Shown in pieces: positions 43,662 to 51,044 of a DNA stretch of 64,000 nt (position 1 is its first letter; every line of letters begins with the position of its first letter). The position numbers and the translations under genes were made by a program. The stretch lies in assembly GCF_900128885.1 (NCBI RefSeq), contig NZ_FQTU01000004.1, positions 62,001 through 126,000 of the forward strand, read 5' to 3'. The DNA comes from Alkalibacter saccharofermentans DSM 14828. GTDB taxonomy: Bacteria > Bacillota > Clostridia > Eubacteriales > Alkalibacteraceae. The notes under the pieces are model-generated. The model saw nothing but the letters and a program-made list of their open reading frames with translations. It had not been told where the DNA came from and searched no databases.

Positions 43662-45001
43662 TGGTGTAAATTCAAAAATTAAAAAATGAGCCAAAAGGGT
43701 TCAACCTCGGATAAAATAGAGTTGTCGAAAAACCATCAACCCGAGGAGGAAACCCAAATGACTCAGATTAATGTTACCTTAGAATCCGAAATTTTGCACG
43801 GACTTTTCACTTCAAACGGCAAAGATGATGCATTTGCCAAGCTGCTAGAAAGCATCCTCAACCAGGTTTTAAATGCCCAGGTCAGCGAACAGATCGGTGC
43901 AGATCGTTATGAACGCTCTGATGATCGTTTGGGCTATCGCAACGGATTTCGTATGCGCAGCATGACTACTCGTGTTGGAACCATTGAATTACAAGTACCC
44001 AGACTTCGTGACGGTAATTTTTCAACCACATTGTTTCGCCAATATCAGCGTAGCGAGCAGGCTTTAGTGCTTGCCATGATGGAAATGGTCATAAACGGCG
44101 TATCCACCAGAAAAGTAAGTGCAATAACCGAGGAATTGTGCGGCAAACAGTTTTCCAAATCAACGATCTCAGAACTTTGCAAAAACCTGGATCCGGTGGT
44201 TGATGAATTCCGCAACCGGAAACTAGATAGCAAATATCCCTTTATTATAGTGGATGCCCTATACACCAAGGTTCGGGAAAATGGTCGTGTGCGCTCCAAG
44301 GGTTTACTCCTTGCAATTGGAGTTCGCGATGATGGCCATCGTGAAATTCTGGGCCTTTGTGTCGCAGATTCCGAATCGGAAACCAGCTGGAGCGAGTTCT
44401 TTGAATCACTAAAACAGCGAGGTCTTGTTGATGTTGACCTGATTGTTTCAGACAACCATGGGGGCCTTGTTAATGCAATCAAGAAGCACTTTCAAGGAGC
44501 AACCTGGCAAAGATGTCAGACCCATTTTTCTCGCAATGTTTTGGATAAAACCCCAAAACGCCTGCAACCAGAAATCAAGCAATGCCTTACCGAAATCTAC
44601 AATGCACCCAAGCTTGAAATTGCCCGATCTCTTCGTGATGAAATGCTTGAAACCTATGCTCAGACAGCTCCTAAAGCCATGGAAACCCTAGAACTCGGGT
44701 TTGATGATGTGATGGCTGTCATGAATCTACCAAAGAAATATCGCAAGCGACTGCTCACCAGCAACAGTATTGAGCGGTTAAACCAGGAAATCCGTCGACG
44801 GGAACGTGTGATTCGAATCTTTCCCAATGAAGATTCGCTAATCCGTCTGATTGGTGCCCTGCTCATGGAGCAGGATGAAAAATGGACGACCGGCAAAAAG
44901 TACCTCGATATGAAAGAGTACCACGAAAGCCGAGCCACTCAGAAGTCTGTTGTTGCTGCCTAATTACACAACCGAGGGAATTTACACACTTTTATGGACT
45001 T
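43650..45001 (+). mobile_element. IS256-family insertion sequence
   Basis: About 1.35 kb. The ends form imperfect inverted repeats: AAGTCTATATAATGGTGTAA on the left, continuing ATTC, against AAGTCCATAAAAGTGTGTAA plus ATTC read inward from 45001. No 8-9 bp target duplication is recognisable, so flanking sequence was probably rearranged after insertion; it truncates the IS1182 transposase on the left and abuts a RAYT fossil on the right. Confidence 0.75.
43758..44963 (+). CDS. IS256-family (mutator type) transposase
   Basis: A full-length 401-residue transposase. GAGGAGGAAA precedes the ATG at 43758; the frame is open 24 codons further up without a ribosome site. Family features: SEQIGADRYERSDDRLGYRNG, IELQVPRLRDG, VDALYTKVR with a catalytic Asp, DLIVSDNHGGL with the second, WQRCQTHFSRNVL, and the final segment LLTSNSIERLNQEIRRRERVIRIFPNEDS with the Glu. 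No internal stops or frameshifts, so probably functional. Confidence 0.92.
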   Translation: MTQINVTLESEILHGLFTSNGKDDAFAKLLESILNQVLNAQVSEQIGADRYERSDDRLGYRNGFRMRSMTTRVGTIELQVPRLRDGNFSTTLFRQYQRSEQALVLAMMEMVINGVSTRKVSAITEELCGKQFSKSTISELCKNLDPVVDEFRNRKLDSKYPFIIVDALYTKVRENGRVRSKGLLLAIGVRDDGHREILGLCVADSESETSWSEFFESLKQRGLVDVDLIVSDNHGGLVNAIKKHFQGATWQRCQTHFSRNVLDKTPKRLQPEIKQCLTEIYNAPKLEIARSLRDEMLETYAQTAPKAMETLELGFDDVMAVMNLPKKYRKRLLTSNSIERLNQEIRRRERVIRIFPNEDSLIRLIGALLMEQDEKWTTGKKYLDMKEYHESRATQKSVVAA

Positions 45002-45049
45002 GACTGCGTTGTTGAGCAGGTCTTTTAATGGATACTCTATCAAGTATAG

Positions 45050-45608
45050 GGACAGTTCTCAACTATATCCTTATTATCCATCAAACAACTCTAATTGCAA
45101 CATATTATTTACCTCACTAAACTTCTTCTTGCACTGTACTGTGAGAAATTCCAGTGCAGCATACTCTCATACTGCCTTATGGATACCCATGTCCACATAC
45201 AACTTGATCCCAGAAGATCTGATATGTCCAAGTTCATGCATGGCATCAATCTTTGCTACGCCCAGTATTACAATAAAAGTACAGAAGGCACGGTCATGTT
45301 TTCCAAGGTAGATTCTTAAGCAGGGCAGATAGATTTTCAACAAGAGTTACGAGCTGATCAAGTCGATCCCCAAATATCAAAATATCTACCCGGAGATCCT
45401 AGATTTCATAAAACCTAAAGCTTCATAAGGACAATTAAAACCAAGCTCCTGATATCCTCCAAACCGGTGGATTAGTTTTGTTGTGATTGTTTGCGTTTTT
45501 TGTCTTTTGATAGTTCGCTATGATTAATTATTAAATCATACGACAAAGGTTACGGATGTTTTTATGCACCCTTAATGTCAGTTTTGACGGTTGGTTGTGA
45601 AGTGTCTC
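45050..45608 (+). pseudogene. REP-type Y1 transposase (RAYT) element fossil, copy C
   Basis: Bounded by GGGACA on the left and AGTGTCTCC on the right, this holds the best-preserved remains of a RAYT. At 45150-45310 the frame reads SYCLMDTHVHIQLDPRRSDM then HGINLCYAQYYN, including the HxH metal motif, before breaking off. A downstream piece ends YPEILDFIKPKAS and stop at 45428. The middle with the catalytic Tyr is missing. Bases 45429-45608 repeat the block at 10118-10299. Confidence 0.7.
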
Positions 45609-45684
45609 CTTTTTTTTCTTCTTTTTTCTTTCGGGCATCAAAAAAGACCCCCCATTTTGGAGTGCCTAAAAAGGCTCGTAAATT

Positions 45685-46005
45685 TTATTTTATTCTGTCT
45701 TGTGCCATTTTATAAACCTTTTCATCATCTCTAATAGAAATAATGATAATTCGCATTTTTTTATCATCTCGGACAATACTATAAACAACACGAATTCCTG
45801 CATCTTTAAGTTTTATCTTTTGATACCCTGCCAGTTTGGATGTATTATGATTTACGAGTGGTTTACCATAAACTCCCTCAGTATAGGGCAGTGGGTTTTT
45901 TGACACCTTTTTTATCGCCTTCAAAACGAGTAGCCGTTGACTTCCGTCAAGATCCTTCAAATCATCATTCGCATCCTCTGTATATTCAACTTGCCATTCG
46001 CTCAT
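45685..46005 (-). CDS. RelE/ParE-superfamily toxin
   Basis: A 106-residue basic protein of the RelE fold: VEYTEDANDDLKDLDGSQR, YGKPLVNH, LAGYQKIKLKDAGIRVVYSIV and a C-terminal RDDEKVYKMAQDRI, close to the RelE group that cleaves mRNA in the ribosomal A site. Its ATG overlaps the end of the antitoxin gene by 4 bp, the standard antitoxin-toxin arrangement. Located in the accessory region next to tmRNA. Confidence 0.88.
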   Translation of the reverse strand: MSEWQVEYTEDANDDLKDLDGSQRLLVLKAIKKVSKNPLPYTEGVYGKPLVNHNTSKLAGYQKIKLKDAGIRVVYSIVRDDKKMRIIIISIRDDEKVYKMAQDRIK

Positions 46006-46331
46006 TCAATTTCTACCTCGATATCATCAAGGTCAGAATCACTTATTCCAAGCTCTGCCAGAACTTCATCTGATGTAATATACTTTCCTTTAGCTGCTGC
46101 AACCCTTTTCTCTGCCTCAAAGTACAACACGTAATCTTCCAAGGCTTCCATCATCTCTTCATAACGAGAAGGACTCATAAGAACACTTATAGGCTCATTA
46201 TTTTTCAGTACATATTTAACTCCAATTTTGTCAACCTCTTTAAAAATCTTAGTTGCTTCTCCTCGATTAAAACGCGAAATCGACACTAGTGAATTTCGAA
46301 TGCTACCTATTGGCACTTTCTCTTTAATCAT
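46002..46331 (-). CDS. Phd/YefM-type antitoxin
   Basis: A 109-residue protein with a Phd/YefM N-terminal DNA-binding fold (SISRFNRGEATKIFKEVDK, YVLKNNEPISVLMSPSRYEEM) and an acidic C-terminal tail (DDIEVEIE) that would bind the toxin. The ATG at 46331 is used, with GAGGTGAG six to eight bases upstream; an in-frame GTG three codons earlier lies inside that site. As in the family it should repress the pair's own promoter. Gap 46341-46530 shows nothing else recognisable. Confidence 0.87.
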   Translation of the reverse strand: MIKEKVPIGSIRNSLVSISRFNRGEATKIFKEVDKIGVKYVLKNNEPISVLMSPSRYEEMMEALEDYVLYFEAEKRVAAAKGKYITSDEVLAELGISDSDLDDIEVEIE

Positions 46332-46533
46332 ACTACTCACCTCAATTACAGTATACTAAAGCTACAGCTTCTTCTGTTATTATTATAAGGCTCCTCAGTA
46401 TATTTATCAATAAATTTGTCGTTATATTTATAGACACTTTCTCCGCACAATATCATAATCTACCCCAATTCAGGCTGATCTGTATTGTCATTTTAGTTCG
46501 TATATTTTAATTATTTACGCACAGGAATTACAT

Positions 46534-46656
46534 CTAAACCCATTCAGGTACAATTTCATCAATGAAATATTCCTTTTTCGCCTTTGCCAACCCATGATAT
46601 TGTTTATAACATTCCCAAAGGTCCAAGAGATAACCTGGGGTACATTTTATTATCTT
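46534..46656 (-). pseudogene. Short C-terminal scrap, possibly a phage tail protein
   Basis: The minus strand encodes TPGYLLDLWECYKQYHG followed by LAKAKKEYFIDEIVPEWV and a stop, preceded by an in-frame TGA. The TPG-x-LLDLWE pattern recalls small phage tail-assembly proteins. It is only about 40 codons with no start, so at most a remnant; it would agree with prophage integration at the neighbouring tmRNA. Confidence 0.3.
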
Positions 46657-46710
46657 TCATCTTCCAATCGCTAAAACCCTTTGATATCAGTACATTTAAG
46701 ACAAAATCAA

Positions 46711-46748
46711 ACCACCCAATGATAAAATCTTTTTTATCATTGGGTGGT
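46711..46748. repeat. Perfect 17-bp inverted repeat next to the att-like copy
   Basis: ACCACCCAATGATAAAA (46711-46727) and its exact complement (46732-46748) flank a 4-base loop. It ends 8 bp before the duplicated tmRNA 3' segment. A/T-rich inner arms give T-runs on both strands, so it may be a bidirectional terminator of the lost element or an integration-related structure. Confidence 0.6.
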
Positions 46749-46756
46749 AGGTTATT

Positions 46757-46779
46757 TGGTGGAGGCGGCGGGAATCGAA
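46757..46779 (-). repeat. Attachment-site-like duplicate of the tmRNA 3' end
   Basis: The 23 bp starting TGGTGGAGGCGGCGGGAATC are identical to 46947-46969, the 3' end of the tmRNA gene including CCA and T-arm. tmRNA 3' ends are common integration targets of phages and islands, and integration leaves such a direct repeat. The 167 bp between the copies (46780-46946) contain only the tmRNA terminator and AT-rich sequence. Confidence 0.7.
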
Positions 46780-46903
46780 GTAGGAGCCCGACTCGCTTTC
46801 TTATGTATTATAACCGATTTTCTATTCTTTATCTTTATTTTATAGATAATAATTCTATCTACTTTTCGTGTTTTTGGCGGGTTCGATTTCACACCGCGCA
46901 AAA

Positions 46904-46934
46904 AATAAAAAAAGAACCTCAAAATTGAAGTTCT
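46904..46934 (-). terminator. tmRNA terminator
   Basis: On the minus strand AGAACTTCAA and TTGAGGTTCT form a 10-bp stem with one G-U and a 2-base centre, followed by TTTTTTTATTTTTT, 12 bp past the tmRNA 3' end. Confidence 0.85.
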
Positions 46935-46946
46935 GGTTGTCTTTTA

Positions 46947-47295
46947 TGGTGGAGGCGGCGGGAATCGAACCCGCGTCCGAAAGCCAATTCACAAAAGTTT
47001 CTCCGAGCGCAGTCACTGATTTAATCTCGCCGATTGAACCTCCAGTGACAGAGTTACAATCGGACCAGCCTCAATTATTCGTTAATCAGTCGAGACATCC
47101 TGAAAAACGGTTCCCTGCTAAGTTGACGCCCGGGTCCCTGATCGCAGGTCTTCTGGGTCGGACGAAAGCTGCTTACGCAGCTAAAGCGTAATTATTATTT
47201 TTAGCGTTTATATTTAGTTTGCCACTTTTAACGATGTTTGGCACATCGGCTCGCTGCTCTTGCTTCAAAACCCCCGTCGAAGCCATTGCGCCCCC
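46947..47295 (-). ncRNA. ssrA: Transfer-messenger RNA (tmRNA)
   Basis: A 349-nt tmRNA that rescues stalled ribosomes together with SmpB. The 5' end GGGGGCG pairs with CGCCTCC before the 3' A-CCA to form the alanine-type acceptor stem; the T-arm GGGTTCGATTCCC is at the 3' side. The reading frame after the resume codon is GCT AAA AAT AAT AAT TAC GCT TTA GCT GCG TAA, giving the tag AKNNNYALAA with the proteolysis-signal end ALAA. smpB lies about 650 bp upstream on the same strand. The 3' end is duplicated at 46757-46779. Confidence 0.96.
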
Positions 47296-47297
47296 GT

Positions 47298-47335
47298 GTT
47301 AGTTATTAGTCGTTAGTTATTAGTCGTTAGTTATT
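47298..47335. repeat. 14-bp tandem repeat abutting the tmRNA 5' end
   Basis: GTTAGTTATTAGTC occurs at 47298-47311 and 47312-47325 exactly, with a third partial copy to 47335 and a further GTCGTTAGTTG at 47350-47361. It starts three bases from the first nucleotide of tmRNA, so it occupies the expected promoter/processing region. Confidence 0.75.
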
Positions 47336-47391
47336 GGGTATTCCTTATAAGTCGTTAGTTGCACGATGTTATTTTACACACATTGGATAAT

Positions 47392-47746
47392 TTATTGCTT
47401 CAAGCTTTTAATTAAACCGTTTAGCATTTTCCCAATTTCATTTATTATATCTATACAAAAATCATATTTTTTTATGTCGATATATTTTAAATCCTTAGCA
47501 ATATATAAAATTTTTCGTCTCAAACAAAGATCCTCTGGCAAAGTATAAGAAATTTGCAAAATCCTTATTGCTACCCCTCCCAGTTCCTTCAGCGATATTT
47601 GCTGATATCGAGTTTACAGCTCTTCGCAATTGACTTCCCATTGCGTACTTTTCCTCATCTGGAAAATTATCAATAATATCGTATAACACCATTGTCAAAT
47701 CTCTGGATTTTTGCCAAACTAATAGATTCTCAAAATTATTTTCCAC
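47392..47746 (-). pseudogene. Four-helix-bundle (S23-type) protein, frameshifted
   Basis: The first 83 codons (47495-47746) match the 23S-rRNA-intervening-sequence/four-helix-bundle family: FENLLVWQKSRDLTMVLYDI, FPDEEKYAMGSQLRRAVNSI, ANIAEGTGRG. The frame then stops at 47495, but a +1 shift inside the A5T4 run near 47515 continues YIAKDLKYIDIKKYDFCIDI and on to a stop at 47392, giving the expected ~118 residues. The frameshift may be real decay or an assembly error in a homopolymer. Function of the family is unclear. Bases 47747-47950 hold no gene. Confidence 0.7.
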
Positions 47747-47950
47747 TATTTGACTCCTATAATCAATTTCATAAATTGCGGATTTAAATATACATAACTG
47801 AAATCAACTTTTGCCCACATTTAGAATTATAGCACGTACACCTTTAATATCTCTTAAATGCACGCACCTTCAATCATGTTTGATTTTTCTTAATGGTGTC
47901 AACCTGCTTTTACTTGCAGCTTATATCTTATAGCTTACAACTTGTAATTT

Positions 47951-48418
47951 CTATTCTCCTCTTCGGTCTACCCTCGTTGCCTTTTGGATCCTTCTGTCTG
48001 CGTCCTTTTTCGCTATGTCGTGTCGCTTGTCGTAGACCTTTTTACCTTTGGCAAGGGCAAGTTCAAGCTTTACCCTGCTGCCCTTAAAATAAAGGCTAAG
48101 GGGCACCAAGGTATATCCCTGTGTCTGCTTAAGGCCGATCAGCTTTGCAATCTCTTTTTTATGCATCAAAAGCTTTCTGATCCTTAAAGGATCCTTATTG
48201 AAGATGTTGCCTTGTTCGTAGGGGCTTATATGCATGTTGTATACGTATAGCTCGCCATTATAGATGTCCGCATAGCTATCCTTAAGGTTTACCTTGCCGC
48301 CCCGAATGGACTTGACCTCAGTACCGAAAAGCTCGATACCCGCCTCATAGGTTTCCTCAATAAAATAATTATGTCTTGCTTTTTTATTTTGAGCTATAAC
48401 TTTTACTCCACTTTTCAT
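47951..48418 (-). CDS. smpB: SsrA-binding protein SmpB
   Basis: A 155-residue RNA-binding protein, the obligatory partner of tmRNA in trans-translation. NKKARHNYFIEETYEAGIELFGTEVKSIR, GKVNLKDSYADI and NMHISPYEQGN are diagnostic, and the C-terminal basic tail (KKDADRRIQKATRVDRRG) is the part that enters the ribosomal A site. AGAGGTG precedes the ATG. Located between rnr and ssrA, a grouping common in Firmicutes. Confidence 0.97.
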   Translation of the reverse strand: MKSGVKVIAQNKKARHNYFIEETYEAGIELFGTEVKSIRGGKVNLKDSYADIYNGELYVYNMHISPYEQGNIFNKDPLRIRKLLMHKKEIAKLIGLKQTQGYTLVPLSLYFKGSRVKLELALAKGKKVYDKRHDIAKKDADRRIQKATRVDRRGE

Positions 48419-48477
48419 AACACACCTCTACTTGATTCACCGGCAAAATTAATTAGCCGCATCCTTTAATTATATTG

Positions 48478-50604
48478 TTATTCTGCATCTTTGTCAACGA
48501 CAGCAAAATCTACCTGTCTCAGCGGGATGCTTACCTTTGCTACTTTTACAGATATTGAATCTCCCAGCTTGAATGATTTTTTTGTTCTTTCCCCTATGAA
48601 CCTGTGGTTTTTTTCGTCGTAGATGTAATAGTCATCACCTAAGTCCTGTACTCTGACAAGGCCTTCCACTGTATTTTTGAGTTCCACAAAAAAACCGAAG
48701 GATGCAACGCTTGATATTATCCCCTCGTACTCCTCGCCGATCTTATTTGCCATAAATTCAGTCTTTTTAAGATCATCGGTGTCTCTTTCAGCCCGCTCAG
48801 CCAGTCTTTCCCGCTGAGAAGTGTGGTCTGCCATCTCTTCCATTCGTTTTATGTATTTTTTTATCTTCTTTTCAGTCAGCTCATTGTTCAACATCTGACC
48901 CATGATCCTGTGTATCAATAGATCCGGATATCTTCTTATAGGAGAAGTGAAATGGCAGTAGTACTTGGCTGCAAGGCCGAAGTGGCCAATATTATCCGGT
49001 GAATACCTAGCCTGCTGCATAGCTCTTAGAATAAGCCTGCTTAAAAAATCCTCTTCATCAGTTCCCTCAATATCCTTTACAAGCTCTTGAATAGCCGCCG
49101 GATGAATCTCCTTTCCCTTCTTTAAGGTGTAACCAAAGTTTGTGAGAAAATTCCTTAAGGCATCCAGTTTCTCGCTTGAAGGATCTTCATGCACTCGGTA
49201 TAGAAAAGGCAGGTTAGACCAAAACATAAATTCAGCCACCGTCTCGTTGCACACGAGCATGAATTCTTCTATTATCTTATGGGACACAGTTCTTTCGTAT
49301 AATACTACGTCCACAGGCTTTCCCTTCTCATCTAAAATTATTTTAGATTCAGGGAAGTCAAAGTCAATCGCTCCTCTTTTGTCGCGGCGCTCGGTCCTTA
49401 GAATCTCTGCAAGCTCCTCCATAAGCTTGAAGTCCCGGATGAAGTCTTCGTACCTTTTCATAAGGCTTTCGTCTTCACCTTTCAAGATGGCTGTTACGTC
49501 CTCGTAATTCATTCTTTCATCTATATCGATAACGGATTTGAATACCTCGTGAGTAACGACCTTCCCTTTAGAATCAATCTCCATCATGCAAGTAAACGCA
49601 AGTCTGTCCTCTCCTGCATTTAAGCTGCATATCCCGTTAGACAGCTTCTGGGGAAGCATGGGTATTACCCTGTCAACTAAGTATACACTGGTAGCCCTGC
49701 CGTAGGCCTCTCTGTCAAGTGCGGTGTCCTCCCTTACATAATGGGTGACGTCTGCAATATGGACTCCAAGCTGATAATTGCCGTTATCAAGTTTTTTGAC
49801 CGATACCGCATCATCTAGATCCTTTGCATCCTTGCCGTCTATGGTGACCATCTTTATGTTTCTTAAATCCCTTCGGTTCTTCGCCTCGTCGGGATCCACT
49901 TTATCCGGCACTTCGTTTAGTTCAGATACAACCTCCGGTGGGAAATCAACATTGAAGTCGTATTCCCTAATTATCGAAAGTATTTCTATCCCTTCGCTGT
50001 CGGCGCTTCCCAGTATCTCTATTATCTTGCCTTCGGGGTTTTTCTTCGGATGCCAATTGGTTATGTCAACTACTACTTTGTCCCCATTCTTAGCTCCCAT
50101 TTCATCTGAGCTTGAGATAAATATGTCCTTGACAAGCTTGTCATTATCCGGGATCACAAAGCCGAAGTTTCTGCTCTTGTCGTAAGTTCCTACGATTTTT
50201 TGATGTCCCCTCTCTAATATCTTGAATATCTCGCCTTCATCTCTTTTAGCAGTCTTTTTGATAATCTTGACCAATACCTTGTCCTTGTCCAAAGCTCCAT
50301 TCAAGCTTGATGCGCTAATGAAGATGTCGCTTCCTGTAATAGCATCCTCAGGTATTACAAATCCAAAACCTCTGGCATGCCCCTGAAGGGTTCCTTTGAC
50401 ATAAAGGTCTTTTGGCGGCAGGATGTACTTGCCTTTTTTGTTCTTCACGACTTCTCCTTCGCTTAACATCCTATCCAACAGCTTTTTAAATTCAGCCTTT
50501 TCGCTTTTGTTTTTGATCTCAAGCAAAAACATAAGATCCTTGTACCCAAGGGGCTTGTAGTTTTCGCTCTTCATCACGTTTAATAATACGTTTTTAAGTT
50601 TCAT
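48478..50604 (-). CDS. rnr: Ribonuclease R
   Basis: A 708-residue 3'-5' exoribonuclease of the RNB family. N-terminal winged-helix and cold-shock domains (GHARGFGFVIPED, RNFGFVIPDND), then the RNB catalytic core with TIDGKDAKDLDDAVSV (metal-binding Asp cluster) and TSPIRRYPDLLIHR, and a C-terminal S1 domain (YEGIISSVASFGFFVEL). GAGGAGATTAA precedes the ATG. RNase R degrades structured RNA and the non-stop mRNAs released by tmRNA, consistent with its place before smpB. The C-terminal tail is short compared with E. coli. Confidence 0.96.
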   Translation of the reverse strand: MKLKNVLLNVMKSENYKPLGYKDLMFLLEIKNKSEKAEFKKLLDRMLSEGEVVKNKKGKYILPPKDLYVKGTLQGHARGFGFVIPEDAITGSDIFISASSLNGALDKDKVLVKIIKKTAKRDEGEIFKILERGHQKIVGTYDKSRNFGFVIPDNDKLVKDIFISSSDEMGAKNGDKVVVDITNWHPKKNPEGKIIEILGSADSEGIEILSIIREYDFNVDFPPEVVSELNEVPDKVDPDEAKNRRDLRNIKMVTIDGKDAKDLDDAVSVKKLDNGNYQLGVHIADVTHYVREDTALDREAYGRATSVYLVDRVIPMLPQKLSNGICSLNAGEDRLAFTCMMEIDSKGKVVTHEVFKSVIDIDERMNYEDVTAILKGEDESLMKRYEDFIRDFKLMEELAEILRTERRDKRGAIDFDFPESKIILDEKGKPVDVVLYERTVSHKIIEEFMLVCNETVAEFMFWSNLPFLYRVHEDPSSEKLDALRNFLTNFGYTLKKGKEIHPAAIQELVKDIEGTDEEDFLSRLILRAMQQARYSPDNIGHFGLAAKYYCHFTSPIRRYPDLLIHRIMGQMLNNELTEKKIKKYIKRMEEMADHTSQRERLAERAERDTDDLKKTEFMANKIGEEYEGIISSVASFGFFVELKNTVEGLVRVQDLGDDYYIYDEKNHRFIGERTKKSFKLGDSISVKVAKVSIPLRQVDFAVVDKDAE

Positions 50605-50650
50605 TTAATCTCCTCATTTCGCGCCAATGCGCGTTTTCTTCATTTCTCCA

Positions 50651-50917
50651 TCATCTGATAAAGAAATAGTAGTATAGATAAAGCTGCAGCGTAAGTACCA
50701 CAGGGACTCCGTATAAAAACAGAGGCTTTCTTACCTTGTGATGAAATACCTGCATTCCGATGAGCGTTCCAACGCTCCCCCCCAGCACAGCTAAAGCAAT
50801 GAGGGTTTTCTCCGGGATTCTTCTTTTATTTTTTACAGCAAATAGTTTGTCAAGACCCATAGAAGCAAAGCCCATTATGTTTAAAAATATTGCTATGATC
50901 AATTTCTCATCTATCAT
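50651..50917 (-). CDS. DUF1294 membrane protein
   Basis: An 88-residue hydrophobic protein with three likely membrane segments and the DUF1294 core MGLDKLFAVKNKRRIPEKTL followed by LAVLGGSVGTLIGMQVFHHKVRKPLF. A small family of unknown function often encoded next to RNase or cold-shock genes. GAGGAGA lies before the ATG. It sits 46 bp upstream of rnr and may be cotranscribed. Confidence 0.85.
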   Translation of the reverse strand: MIDEKLIIAIFLNIMGFASMGLDKLFAVKNKRRIPEKTLIALAVLGGSVGTLIGMQVFHHKVRKPLFLYGVPVVLTLQLYLYYYFFIR

Positions 50918-51009
50918 AATTTAATCTCCTCAGTTTCATTTTAACATATAGCAGATCCTCAGTAAAACAAAGAATCTTTGCTTTGCTCAAAATCCGCAAT
51001 CAAGCATAT

Positions 51010-51037
51010 AAAAAGCCGCAGGAATAATACCTGCGGC
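51010..51037 (-). terminator. hppA terminator
   Basis: GCCGCAGG and CCTGCGGC form an 8-bp GC-rich stem with a 7-base loop, followed by TTTTTATA on the minus strand, 7 bp after the hppA stop. Confidence 0.9.
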
Positions 51038-51044
51038 AGTGTGA

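Noticed and set aside
44994..45311. A 105-codon plus-strand protein beginning MDLTALLSRSFNGYS
   Set aside because: The frame straddles the IS256 end and the RAYT fossil; the transposase similarity is in another frame, so this is chance.
46757..46779. Possible second tRNA or tmRNA gene
   Set aside because: Only the 3' 23 bp of the tmRNA are present; there is no cognate 5' acceptor strand, so it is treated as an attachment-site-like duplicate.
46868..47191. A 107-codon plus-strand frame with a plausible-looking protein (VEAAGIEPASESQ)
   Set aside because: It is antisense to the tmRNA gene; such translations are a known annotation artefact of structured RNA genes.
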